A program made the translations under genes and the position numbers. DNA of 64,000 bases from Roseibium aggregatum (GTDB lineage Bacteria > Pseudomonadota > Alphaproteobacteria > Rhizobiales > Stappiaceae): NCBI RefSeq assembly GCF_017309185.1, contig NZ_JAEKJZ010000002.1, positions 310,001-374,000 on the forward strand, in the 5' to 3' direction. The notes beneath the pieces are model-generated. The model was not told where the DNA came from. It ran no database searches and was given only the letters and a program-made list of their open reading frames with translations. This document shows positions 45,413 to 54,300 of this stretch, piece after piece (the first letter of the stretch is position 1; each line of letters starts with the position of its first letter).

Positions 45413-46524
45413 GCACGTCGGGTGACAACACCGGCTTTTCCGCCCACAGCACAACGTCCGGCATGGTCGGAGGCGGCTTCTACAACGCGAATTCCTCACC
45501 GCAATGGAAGGCCATCGAAGCGGTTCTGCCGTTCTTGGACCAGGCAGCGCAGGGTCTTCCGGTCACGGGAAGCGGCCCAGTCTGCCTCGCCGATTTCGGC
45601 TGTTCGGAAGGACGCAATTCGATCGAGGTGATGCAACGCGTCCTCGCGTCGCTTCTCCCCCGCACCGACCGCCCCGTTCAGACGATCCACTCGGATCTTC
45701 CCACAAATGATTTTTCGAAGCTGTTTTTGAACCTGCGGCCGGAAGGTCGACCGGTGTTCGACTGCAATCGTGTGTTCTCCGCAGCCGTCGGCGGCTCGAT
45801 GTACGACCAGCTTCTGCCCGACCGGTCACTGCATCTGGCAACCACCTTCAATGCCATTGGATTTCTGTCCCGCCGGCCGGTGGAGGCCTTGCCGGGGTAC
45901 ATAATTCCGAACGGGCCCAGCAAGGAGCGAGGCAACGGCTTTGTGGCTGATGACGACAGGAGCGCCTTTGCGGAGCAGGCGAAGCAGGATGTCGGAGTGT
46001 TTTTGCAAAGGCGTGCCCGAGAGCTGGTTCCCGGCGGAAAATTGCTGGTTCAGGTCTTCGGCGCCAATGAAGCCGCAAGCACCTGCGACGGTCTCTATGA
46101 TCTCTTGAACGACGCCGTCCTAGTCCATGTCGACCAGGGGGAGATCAGCCGGGAGACCTACGAGCGCTATTATCAGCCTGTCTATATGCGCACGCTTGAC
46201 GAGTTGATCGCACCGGTGACCGAAGACAGTCATGGCGCGGGTGGGCTTTTCGAAATAGAAGAGACCAAATCCTACGAGATTGCCGTCCCGTTCAACGAGC
46301 GTTTCCGGTCTGACGGAGATCTGGACCGTTACGCGACAGATTACGTCAATTTCTTCCGCGCCTTCACCCAGACCGTGCTCACCAATGCCCTGCCCGAAAC
46401 ACCGGACAGGGACACGTTGGTCAATCGCGTTTATGAAAAGGCCGTTGATCTGCTCAAGGCAAATCCGGAACGTTATCCGTTCCGCTATATCGCCATCGCC
46501 ATGCTGCTGACCCGGCGAGGCTAA
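45409..46524 (+). CDS. SABATH-like carboxyl methyltransferase
   Basis: The 371-residue product shows the main landmarks of the plant SABATH (Methyltransf_7) family: GGGFYNANSSPQ near the start, SAM-binding ADFGCSEGRNSIE (about 61-73), HSDLPTNDFSKLF, GGSMYDQLLPDRSLHLATT with FLSRRP, and LQRRARELVPGGKLLV. Plant enzymes methylate carboxyl groups of salicylate, jasmonate and similar acids; bacterial members are few and poorly studied. The substrate here is unknown. It overlaps the VWA gene by four bases (ATGA), so it is part of the operon. Confidence 0.8.
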   Translation: MSTSGDNTGFSAHSTTSGMVGGGFYNANSSPQWKAIEAVLPFLDQAAQGLPVTGSGPVCLADFGCSEGRNSIEVMQRVLASLLPRTDRPVQTIHSDLPTNDFSKLFLNLRPEGRPVFDCNRVFSAAVGGSMYDQLLPDRSLHLATTFNAIGFLSRRPVEALPGYIIPNGPSKERGNGFVADDDRSAFAEQAKQDVGVFLQRRARELVPGGKLLVQVFGANEAASTCDGLYDLLNDAVLVHVDQGEISRETYERYYQPVYMRTLDELIAPVTEDSHGAGGLFEIEETKSYEIAVPFNERFRSDGDLDRYATDYVNFFRAFTQTVLTNALPETPDRDTLVNRVYEKAVDLLKANPERYPFRYIAIAMLLTRRG

Positions 46525-46533
46525 GCGTTCTTG

Positions 46534-46962
46534 TCAGCCGCCGCGCAGCACCAGCACCGAACAAGGGGCATGACGCACGATATGGGCCGCGTTGGAACCG
46601 ATGAAATAGGTCGAAAGCCCCGGCTTGTGCGACGTCATCAGAACCAGGTCGCAGTCGGCTTTTCCGGCCTCCTCGATCACCTCGTTGTAGACGACGCCCA
46701 TCCTGACGTAACAGTCCACCGCCCCCTCGGGCACATCCAGTTCCTTGCCGATTCCCTCGAGAACCGCTGTGCTTTCGCTGATTTCGCGCTCCTGCCAGCC
46801 TTCCGGCAATTGGCTTGCGACGAAGCTCTGCACTTCCGGGCAGACCGCCAGCAGATGAATCTTGGTGCCGTAGTCTCTTGCAAACTGCGCGGCTTTTTGC
46901 AGAGCCTCCTTCGCGAACTCCGGTTCGGCCGGATCGACGGGCACGAGAACTTTCTTGAACAT
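46534..46962 (-). CDS. Universal stress protein (UspA family)
   Basis: The 142-residue product is a single Usp domain. It starts MFKKVLVPVDPAEPE and ends with the nucleotide-binding signature GSNAAHIVRHAPCSVLVLRGG. Length is standard. It converges on the methyltransferase gene. The physiological role cannot be read from the sequence. Confidence 0.92.
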   Translation of the reverse strand: MFKKVLVPVDPAEPEFAKEALQKAAQFARDYGTKIHLLAVCPEVQSFVASQLPEGWQEREISESTAVLEGIGKELDVPEGAVDCYVRMGVVYNEVIEEAGKADCDLVLMTSHKPGLSTYFIGSNAAHIVRHAPCSVLVLRGG

Positions 46963-47032
46963 TGCTAGTCTTCCCCAAACAGTAGATCTGACAAGTCTTC
47001 GCTCCGCAGGCAGGAGTCCGCTTTGAGCCAGA

Positions 47033-47821
47033 TCAATTCAGATCCGCGCCGCCGAAATAGCGGCCGGGCGTGACCCCGAAAGCCTTGCGGAACGTGGCCA
47101 CGAAAGCGCTCGGCCCCTCATAGCCAAGTTTGTGGGAAACGTCGGACACGCTTCGCCCGGACGCAAGCAGTTCCAGCGCGCGAAAAAGTTTTACCTGCCG
47201 GCACCAGGTGCGGTAATTGAGCCCGGTCTCCGCCTTGATCCGGCGTTCGAAGGAGCGGACCGACGTGGCGCACCGCTCGGCGGCTTCTCCCAGAGACGGA
47301 ATTCGGGCCGGACAGCGCACCACCTCCTCGCAAAGCGCGCGCAGGCGCAAGTCCTGCGGCATGGGCAGCTGCAAGGGAGCGGCCGGCAGCATCTTGAGCT
47401 GATCCAGGATCACAGAGGCAATGCGCGCGGCGGGTCCCGTCTCCGTCTCTGATCTCGGATAGGACATGAACTCGAGGATCAGCGCCCGCAAAAGGGTCGT
47501 GACCTGCATGACCTGCGGCGTTTTCGGCAGGTCTTTGGTGTGGGCGTACTGAACATAGATATAACGGATCTCGGTGTCGCTCAGATACCGGGTCTGGTGC
47601 CCCACGCGCGGCGGCAGCCACACCGCTCTCTCGGGCGGAACGAAAAAGGTGCCCAGTTCGGTGTCTATGGCGATCGATCCCCTGACCACGTGAAAAAGCT
47701 GCGCGGCGTCGTGGGCATGCCAGTCGTTGCTCAGGCCTTGCGGCTGCGTCCGCGCGTAGCCGATGATCGGCGCGGCAACCGCAAACTTGGGAAATTCCGC
47801 CAGTTCGGGATGAATACCCAT
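47033..47821 (-). CDS. AraC-family transcriptional regulator
   Basis: The 262-residue product has an N-terminal cupin-like ligand-binding half (HAHDAAQLFHVVRGSIAID) and a C-terminal double helix-turn-helix (about 165-258) with GYEGPSAFVATFRKAFGVTP. It lies divergently opposite an MFS transporter, which it probably controls. The ligand is unknown. An eight-base inverted repeat (47848-47870) sits just upstream of its start. Confidence 0.9.
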   Translation of the reverse strand: MGIHPELAEFPKFAVAAPIIGYARTQPQGLSNDWHAHDAAQLFHVVRGSIAIDTELGTFFVPPERAVWLPPRVGHQTRYLSDTEIRYIYVQYAHTKDLPKTPQVMQVTTLLRALILEFMSYPRSETETGPAARIASVILDQLKMLPAAPLQLPMPQDLRLRALCEEVVRCPARIPSLGEAAERCATSVRSFERRIKAETGLNYRTWCRQVKLFRALELLASGRSVSDVSHKLGYEGPSAFVATFRKAFGVTPGRYFGGADLN

Positions 47822-47847
47822 GAAGCCCGGTCGTCCTCTTCAAAGGG

Positions 47848-47870
47848 TCCGCCTTGGCTGCAAAGGCGGA
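47848..47870. repeat. Inverted repeat upstream of the AraC-family gene
   Basis: tccgcctt (47848-47855) and aaggcgga (47863-47870) form an exact inverted repeat with a seven-base gap, 27 bases before the regulator start. It could be an operator or an mRNA hairpin. Confidence 0.4.
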
Positions 47871-48039
47871 ACACCTGCACTGCTTTCTGTCCAGCCCCGC
47901 AGGTCAAGGAGGACGCAACGGGATAATTTTTGGCGGGTCGCAGCAATTTGATGACAAAACAGCGCTAACACGCAACATTCTAATGGGTTTAGAAGCTACC
48001 GACAACGCTCTTTGAATTTCCTTGTTTCAGGGTTCTTGA

Positions 48040-49266
48040 ATGACCTATTTCACGCAAAACGCTCATCCGGACGAAACGAAAGGGTGGCGGTCTCCGGCGG
48101 TTCTCTTGATGATCATGGCAGGCGCCATGCAATTGTCGTTTGCCGCCTGGTGGAACCTGATGAACAATTTTGCCGTTCAGGAACTGGATTTCACCGGCCG
48201 CGAGATCGGCATTCAACAATCGATCCGCGAAATTCCGGGCTTCCTGAGCTTCCTGGCGGTCTATCTGCTCCTGATCATGCGCGAGCAGACTCTTGCCTAC
48301 GCCTCACTGCTTTTGCTTGGCGTCGGGGTTGCCGTGACCGGTTATTTCCCGACGGCGATCGGTTTCTACGTGACGACATTGGTCATGTCCGTCGGCTTCC
48401 ACTATTACGAGACCATGGCCCAGTCGCTGTCCCTGCAATGGCTGCCGAAAGCGACCGCCGCGGCCAGCATGGGCAAGATCATCTCCGTCGGAGCCTTCGC
48501 GCAGTTGATCGCTTACGGATTGATCTTTGTCGGCTGGAAAGCCTTCGATCTGTCCTTCACAGTGGTCTTTGCGATCGCGGGCGGTCTGACCCTCATCGTC
48601 CTTGCGTTTCTGGTGATCGCCTACCCTCAGTTCAAGGAAGGTGTGCCCCAGCGCAAGAAGCTGATCCTGCGCAAACGATACTGGCTGTTTTACGCCCTCA
48701 CCTTCATGGCCGGCGCCCGGCGCCAGATCTTCACCGTCTTTGCCGGCTTTCTGATGGTTGAACGGTTCGGCTATGACGTCCACGAAGTCGCCGGCCTGTT
48801 CCTTCTCAACGGCGCGTTCAACATGCTCCTTGCACCGAAGATCGGCAGCCTGATCGTCCGGTTCGGCGAGCGCAAGGCTCTGATCCTGGAATACATTGGC
48901 CTGTTCGTGGTGTTCCTCAGCTACGCCTTTGTCACCAACGCCACCCTGGCCGCCAGCCTCTATGTGATCGACCACGCCTTCTTCGCGATAGCGATTGCCA
49001 TCAAGACCTATTTCCAGAAAATCGCCGACCCGGCCGACATCGCGCCCACCGCGGGCGTCGCCTTCACGATCAACCATATCGCGGCGGTGTTCATTCCGGT
49101 TCTGTTCGGTTTCATCTGGCTCGTCTCCCCGGCCGCGGTCTTTCTCGCCGGAGCTGTCATGGCGCTGGCCAGCCTGTTCCTGGCCTCGCTCATTCCTGAC
49201 GTCCCCGAGGAAGGACGGGAAGTCGACTTCTGGTTCAGAAAACCGTCGACACAGCCGGCGGAGTAA
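48040..49266 (+). CDS. MFS transporter
   Basis: The 408-residue product has about twelve membrane helices in two halves joined by a basic loop near residue 200-210 (QRKKLILRKRY). It is a major facilitator, but no substrate-specific motif is evident. Some features (MEQ-free start, FHYYETMAQSLSLQWLP) are typical of uncharacterised members. It is divergent from the AraC regulator, its likely controller. Confidence 0.85.
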   Translation: MTYFTQNAHPDETKGWRSPAVLLMIMAGAMQLSFAAWWNLMNNFAVQELDFTGREIGIQQSIREIPGFLSFLAVYLLLIMREQTLAYASLLLLGVGVAVTGYFPTAIGFYVTTLVMSVGFHYYETMAQSLSLQWLPKATAAASMGKIISVGAFAQLIAYGLIFVGWKAFDLSFTVVFAIAGGLTLIVLAFLVIAYPQFKEGVPQRKKLILRKRYWLFYALTFMAGARRQIFTVFAGFLMVERFGYDVHEVAGLFLLNGAFNMLLAPKIGSLIVRFGERKALILEYIGLFVVFLSYAFVTNATLAASLYVIDHAFFAIAIAIKTYFQKIADPADIAPTAGVAFTINHIAAVFIPVLFGFIWLVSPAAVFLAGAVMALASLFLASLIPDVPEEGREVDFWFRKPSTQPAE

Positions 49267-49327
49267 TACCAACCAGAACTAACAGAAACTCATCTGATGA
49301 CACGTTCCTGTTAGTTGCGGGTGGTAT
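49266..49327. repeat. Imperfect inverted repeat after the MFS gene
   Basis: Two 20-base arms (49266-49285 and 49308-49327) match at 17 positions when one is reversed and complemented, with a 22-base gap. No T run follows. The start ataccaac resembles sequence at 62542 and near 11397 in this window, so it may be a REP-type intergenic element rather than a terminator. Confidence 0.4.
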
Positions 49328-49443
49328 CAGGCGTCTCAACCTGCTCTTTCGGAAAACCTTGTCGTCCCGGCCTTGAGCCGGGGCAGCAACGGGTAACATT
49401 CGCTCCAGACAGTTTGAACGGAGCGATAAGGCGTCCAGTCGTC

Positions 49444-49715
49444 CTAGAGCCTTTCACGGTTAGATTGAAGCATTCTGCCGGAGCAGATTTGGTTCAAGGC
49501 CAAGGGCTTTGACGAAGGCCGTGCTGGCTGCACGGTCGAGGCAAAGCCCGACGGCATTGGGCCAAATCGGCCCGGCCCTTCGGGTTCGCGTCCGGCGGCC
49601 GCCTGCTTTGTCGCGCCGCTTGCCCATAGCCCGCTATGGGCTTCACGTCCCTCCGCGCAGCTCGACTCGCCGGATGACAAACAGAATGCTTCAATCTAAC
49701 CGTGAAAGGCTCTAG
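49444..49715. mobile_element. 272-bp inverted-repeat element (MITE-like)
   Basis: Exact 34-base inverted repeats (49444-49477 and 49682-49715) bound a 204-base GC-rich core without a convincing gene. The ends read CTAG...CTAG, as expected for an IS630/Tc1-type insertion duplicating TA at a CTAG target, and the core contains a nine-base hairpin at 49622-49641. The right end overlaps the stop codon of the ferredoxin gene. The rest of the 445-base gap (from 49328 to 49443) shows nothing recognisable. Origin and mobility are inferred. Confidence 0.7.
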
Positions 49716-50032
49716 GCCTGGCGCTCCGGCACATGGACGATCAGTCCGTCCAGGTCGTCCGTCACCTTGATCTGACAGGAAAGACGCGAGGTCGGCTTCA
49801 CGTCGTAGGCGAAGTCGAGCATGTCTTCTTCCATGGGCTCGGGCGCTCCGGTTTTCTCCTGCCAGCCTTCGTCGACATAAACATGGCAAGTCGCGCAGGC
49901 GCAGGCACCGCCACACTCCGCCTCAATACCCTGGATCATGTTCTTGATGGCGTTTTCCATCACCGTGGAGCCGACAGGCGCCTCGACATCGGTCTGGTTT
50001 CCATCGACGGTGATAAATGTGATTTTAGGCAT
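49712..50032 (-). CDS. Adrenodoxin-type 2Fe-2S ferredoxin
   Basis: The 106-residue product carries C40-x5-C46-x2-C49 and Cys86 as cluster ligands, with an extra Cys44. The motifs [15 protein letters not shown] and LSCQIKV are typical of adrenodoxin-like ferredoxins that pass electrons to P450s or the Isc system. Length is normal. Its TAG stop lies in the outer end of the inverted-repeat element. No redox partner is adjacent. Confidence 0.93.
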   Translation of the reverse strand: MPKITFITVDGNQTDVEAPVGSTVMENAIKNMIQGIEAECGGACACATCHVYVDEGWQEKTGAPEPMEEDMLDFAYDVKPTSRLSCQIKVTDDLDGLIVHVPERQA

Positions 50033-50140
50033 AAGTCGCGTCCGAGCCCTGATATGGAAGATTTCAGCCCAACGGACATAAAGGTTCCGCCGGAAAGGTC
50101 AAGGACACGCCGGAAGAACGCGTCAAAGTGACTTGCCGGC

Positions 50141-50503
50141 TCACCCGGTCAGAAGATCGACGATATAGCTGTTGGCTTCCATGACCGCCGCGCAGAGAGC
50201 CTCGCAGGAGCCTTCGGATGCTCCCGTCATCGAAGTTTCCAAGGTTTCGCAGACCTGCGCGACACGCTCGGCCCCGATCGCCCGCGCCGATCCTTTGAGG
50301 GTGTGGATCAGATCGCGCCGCACCGAAGCATCGGTCTCGTCCGCCAGCCGCTCCAGGGTGTTCGAGGACTGCGATTTGAAGAGATGCAGAACCTGAACTT
50401 CAAGGTCCCGGTTTCCCAGCGTGTTCGTTGCCAGTTGCACCAGATCGATCGGTGCTTCCGGCCCGGCGCGACCGGACACGCGGGCCATGGAGGAAGGGGC
50501 CAT
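50141..50503 (-). CDS. HPt-domain phosphotransfer protein
   Basis: The 120-residue product is a single HPt domain with the phospho-acceptor motif IHTLKGSARAIGA (His67), in a four-helix pattern. HPt proteins pass phosphate between hybrid kinases and regulators. A GGAG lies 7 bases before the ATG at 50503. Its partner kinase is unknown; cckA is far away and normally uses ChpT. Confidence 0.85.
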   Translation of the reverse strand: MAPSSMARVSGRAGPEAPIDLVQLATNTLGNRDLEVQVLHLFKSQSSNTLERLADETDASVRRDLIHTLKGSARAIGAERVAQVCETLETSMTGASEGSCEALCAAVMEANSYIVDLLTG

Positions 50504-50753
50504 GAGGGTGCTCCAAACTACTCGATACCTGGCTGACGGCACCCCGCCGAAAGCTTTCACTGACAAAAGTGTGCGCTTTAAGCCCGAATACAGGGTTAAT
50601 CCGGCCGCCCAAACGGTGTTTGGCAGGCAATGTCCCCAAAAAATTGTTTTCTTGGTTAACGCGTTTTAAGGCAGCCTCGAAAAGCACCCGAAAAAAAGCC
50701 TTGCGTTTCCGTCATTTTCTAAACTGCAAAAAATCCGCCCGGACGATTCGCCG

Positions 50754-51068
50754 TTAACTTTTTTTGTCTTTTTGACTTGCCGAAAGAGCCTCGACCGCTG
50801 CAGGCGTCAGCTTGCAGACCAGCCAATCGGGCTTGATTGGATTGGAAAACCAAGGCTCTGCCCAACCGGCATCGATACAGGCGCGGATGGTGCGCGCCGG
50901 AATTTCACGTCCGTCGTCATCGAAAAGAGGCAGTTTGCCTCCGGGCTGAGCCAGCCCCTTCCGCAACCAGCGCTTTTGCGGAGCGGAGAGCTTTCCCGTT
51001 TTAAGGGCAGTGGCATTCGTGGCGTCCTGGGCCGCCCTCAAAGCTTCCGATTTGGTCGATTCTGGCAT
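50754..51068 (-). CDS. Conserved small protein of unknown function
   Basis: The 104-residue product is basic, with an N-terminal helix and a region ARTIRACIDAGWAEPWFSNP followed by WLVCKLTPAAVEAL that resembles a small winged-helix fold. I do not recognise a named family. It is surrounded by genes on both strands with no operon partner. Confidence 0.6.
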   Translation of the reverse strand: MPESTKSEALRAAQDATNATALKTGKLSAPQKRWLRKGLAQPGGKLPLFDDDGREIPARTIRACIDAGWAEPWFSNPIKPDWLVCKLTPAAVEALSASQKDKKS

Positions 51069-51350
51069 CAGGACAGTCCCCTAAGTGATTCACACCGTTG
51101 CCGTTTCTTGTTCGTTAGGAGAGATTGTGCCATTACAGTTATCGATGCGGCAAGGTGGGGAGTAAACCGTCGAACGTAAAAGTTCGCGGTCGGTCAGCGG
51201 CGACCCTCCTCAATAGAAGACGGCGTTGCTATGCTTGTGCAGGCAAGACGACCGTCGACCCTAACGCATCCGGTAGACCTTGGAGTGCTGCGGCAAGCAG
51301 CGAGCCGGCTATACCGGTATGTAATGAGTACGGATGTGAGGCGACCCTAA

Positions 51351-54300
51351 ATGGCAAACCCGACAAAGGCGAAAGACCCGGCGGAAGCGGCTCTGTCCGC
51401 GGTGGAAGAGGCCTTGAAGCTCGACTTCGGCGGCCCGGACATGGCGGCACCGGAGACGGCTCCCGATGCGAGCGCGGCGGTGGAAACGGAACCCGCGCGC
51501 AAGTCGCAGGCGGCAACCCAAAGCCCGTCCCCACGCGAAGAGCGTCAGGCAAGGCGGCGCGGCCGCGGCGGACGCCCCCCGGCAGCCAATGACGACCGCC
51601 GCAACATCGGCAATCTGATCTACGCGCTCCAGCGCCGTCCGTCCTCTGCTCCCTTCTGGGGAGCCCTTGCCCTGAGCGCCGTCTGGGCCGCTCTCGGCAC
51701 CAGCCTGTTCATGTCGGCCTTTTCCGACCAGGTCGCAGCCTTGAGCGATCCCCAGAGCCTGCTCAGCTCTCCCGAAATGATCCTGGCGGCGGTCGGCATC
51801 GTCGTTCCGATCATCTTCTTCTTCGTCATGGCCATGATGATCTGGCGGGCCCAGGAAATGCGCATCGTCGCACGGGGCATGACCGAAGTCGCTCTGCGTC
51901 TCGCGGAACCGGAAGACATGGCCAAGGAATCCATCCTGAGCGTCGGCCAGGCAATCCGGCGCGAAGTCGCGGCCATGGGCGACGGTATCGAACGCGCGAT
52001 CGCCCGCGCCAGCGAGCTGGAAGTCCTGGTCCACAACGAGGTGTCGTCGCTCGAACGCTCCTACAACGACAATGAACTGAAGATCCGCGCCCTGATCGAG
52101 GAACTCGTCAGCCAGCGTGAATCCATCGTGATGAACGCCGAGCGCGTCCGTGAGACCATTGCCGGCGCGCACGAGAAATTCTCCTCTCAATTGTCCGACA
52201 CGACAGGCGATCTCGGCAGCACTGTCGACCAGGCTACGCAGCGCATGATCGATGCCGTCAACAGACAGGTGGAAGAACTGACCTCCACCGTCGACTCCCG
52301 CATCGAGTCCCTGGGCGCTACCCTCAATGCCTCCGGCACCGAACTTGTCGACTCCCTCACGGTCCGCGCCGAGGACTACGTGGCGCGCCTGTCCACCACG
52401 GGCAGCGAACTGGTCGACAATCTCGCCGAAACCGGCTCCACCATGTGGGAAAGCCTGTCCGCGCGCGGCAACGAGGTCAACGACCGGTTCGCCAGCACGG
52501 CCACCAGCTTTGTCGAGACCTTCACGGCCCGCAGCACGGAGATCAACGAGACCCTGAACGCCTCGAGCACCTCCGTGGTCGAGACCCTGAGCAGCAAGGC
52601 CGACGAATTCCGCACCACGCTTGAGTCCACCGGCAGCAGCGTCGGCGAGATCATCACCCAGCGAGGTGAAGAGATTAACGCCAACCTGTCGCTGACCTCA
52701 GGCCGTCTGATCGACACGATCACCTCCCGGACCGAGGAACTGGTCACGACCGTGGACACGCGCGTCACCGCGCTGGACACCTCGCTGGCGGAAACCGGCG
52801 CCCGGGTTGTGGACAGCATCTCCGAGCGCGGCCAGGCCGTCACCGACACCATCTCCATGCGCGGCGCGGAGATCGTCGAGACGCTTTCCGGCCGCTCCAC
52901 CGAGGTCGCGGAAATTCTGCGCGGCACCGGCGAGAGCATTGTTGTCGACCTCTCCCTGCGCGGCGGCGAAATCGCGGCCAAGCTGGACGAAACCGCCGGT
53001 TCGCTCACCCAGACCATCTCGGTGCGCGGCGGCGAACTCGCCGACAAGCTGGACACCATTTCCGAGCGCATCTACACCGCCATTTCCATCAATGGCAGCG
53101 AGCTGGACGCCCGTCTGGCGGCGCGCGGCAACGAAATGGCCACCATTCTGGAACAGCAGACCATCGGTTTCCGCGACACGCTGGAAGGCGTCGCCGGGGA
53201 ATTCGCAACGGGGCTCAGCAGCCAGACCGGCGCCCTCACCCACAAGCTTGCCGAAACCGGCACGCAACTCGCCGAACTGATCGGCAGCCGCGGCGACCGC
53301 GTCGCGCAGGACATCAACGAGGTCAGCGGCAAGATCGCCGAGACGCTCGAAGTCCGGGGCTTGGCGCTTCAGGAAGGCCTGTCCAGCCGTCTCAGCGAAC
53401 TGGAGACGATCGTCGGCGAACGCGGCGGTCAGCTGATCGATGCCTTCGACACAAAGACCCTGCTCCTGTCCGAAGCGCTCGATTCAAGACTTGCGACCTT
53501 CGACACCACGTTCGCAACCCGGCTCGATACCATGGATGCCTCGCTCGGCAACCGGATCGAAACCATGGACCGTTCGCTGGACAGCCGGCTCTCGACCATG
53601 GATGCGACGCTCGCCGACCGCATTTCCACCCTGGATAGCACGCTGGAGAGCCGCTACACCTCGATGGATGCGACCCTGACCGATCGCATATCCTCCCTGG
53701 ACACCACTCTCGACAGCCGGCTTTCGACGATCGACGCAACGCTGACGGGACGGATCGCAACCCTCGACGGCACGCTGGACAGCCGTATCGCCTCCCTGGA
53801 CGGGACGCTCGACAGCCGCATAGCTTCTTTGGACGGGACACTCGAGAGCCGCATTTCCACGCTGGACGGCACGCTCGACAGCCGTATCTCCACCTTGGAC
53901 GGTGCTCTGGAAAACCGTGTGACGACCATGGACAGGTCCCTCAGCGAGCGGATCACGACCATGGACGCCTCGCTCGGCAGCCACATCAATACACTCGATC
54001 TGACCCTGGACCAGCGCACCGCCGCCTTTGAGGCCACGCTGGAGGCGCGCACCCAGATCCTGTCCGACGCCATCGAAAACCGGACCACCGGGATCAGCGA
54101 CGCGCTGGAAGAAAAGACCCGCAACATCACCGACGTTCTCGCCGATCGTTCGGACGCCATCACCCTTCAGCTCGGCCAGCGGATCGAAGCCGCCGGCAAC
54201 ACGCTGGCGGAACGTGCGGAGGAAATCGGCAACTCCCTTTCCGGCCGCGTGGACGATGCCGCCGTCGCCATGGCGGAAAAAGCGGAGCTCCTGTCGGCAT

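Noticed and set aside
50141..50503. HPt protein as the ChpT partner of CckA
   Set aside because: It is a short monomeric HPt domain with the usual HTLKGSA motif; ChpT is a larger dimeric histidine-kinase-like protein. The loci are also 47 kb apart.
51311..51320. Palindrome ataccggtat before the GPR-like gene as an operator
   Set aside because: A ten-base palindrome is expected by chance in a window of this size, and no regulator is adjacent.
53475..54068. CRISPR-like array of 33-base repeats
   Set aside because: The repeats are contiguous, in frame and diverged as protein units, with no spacers.
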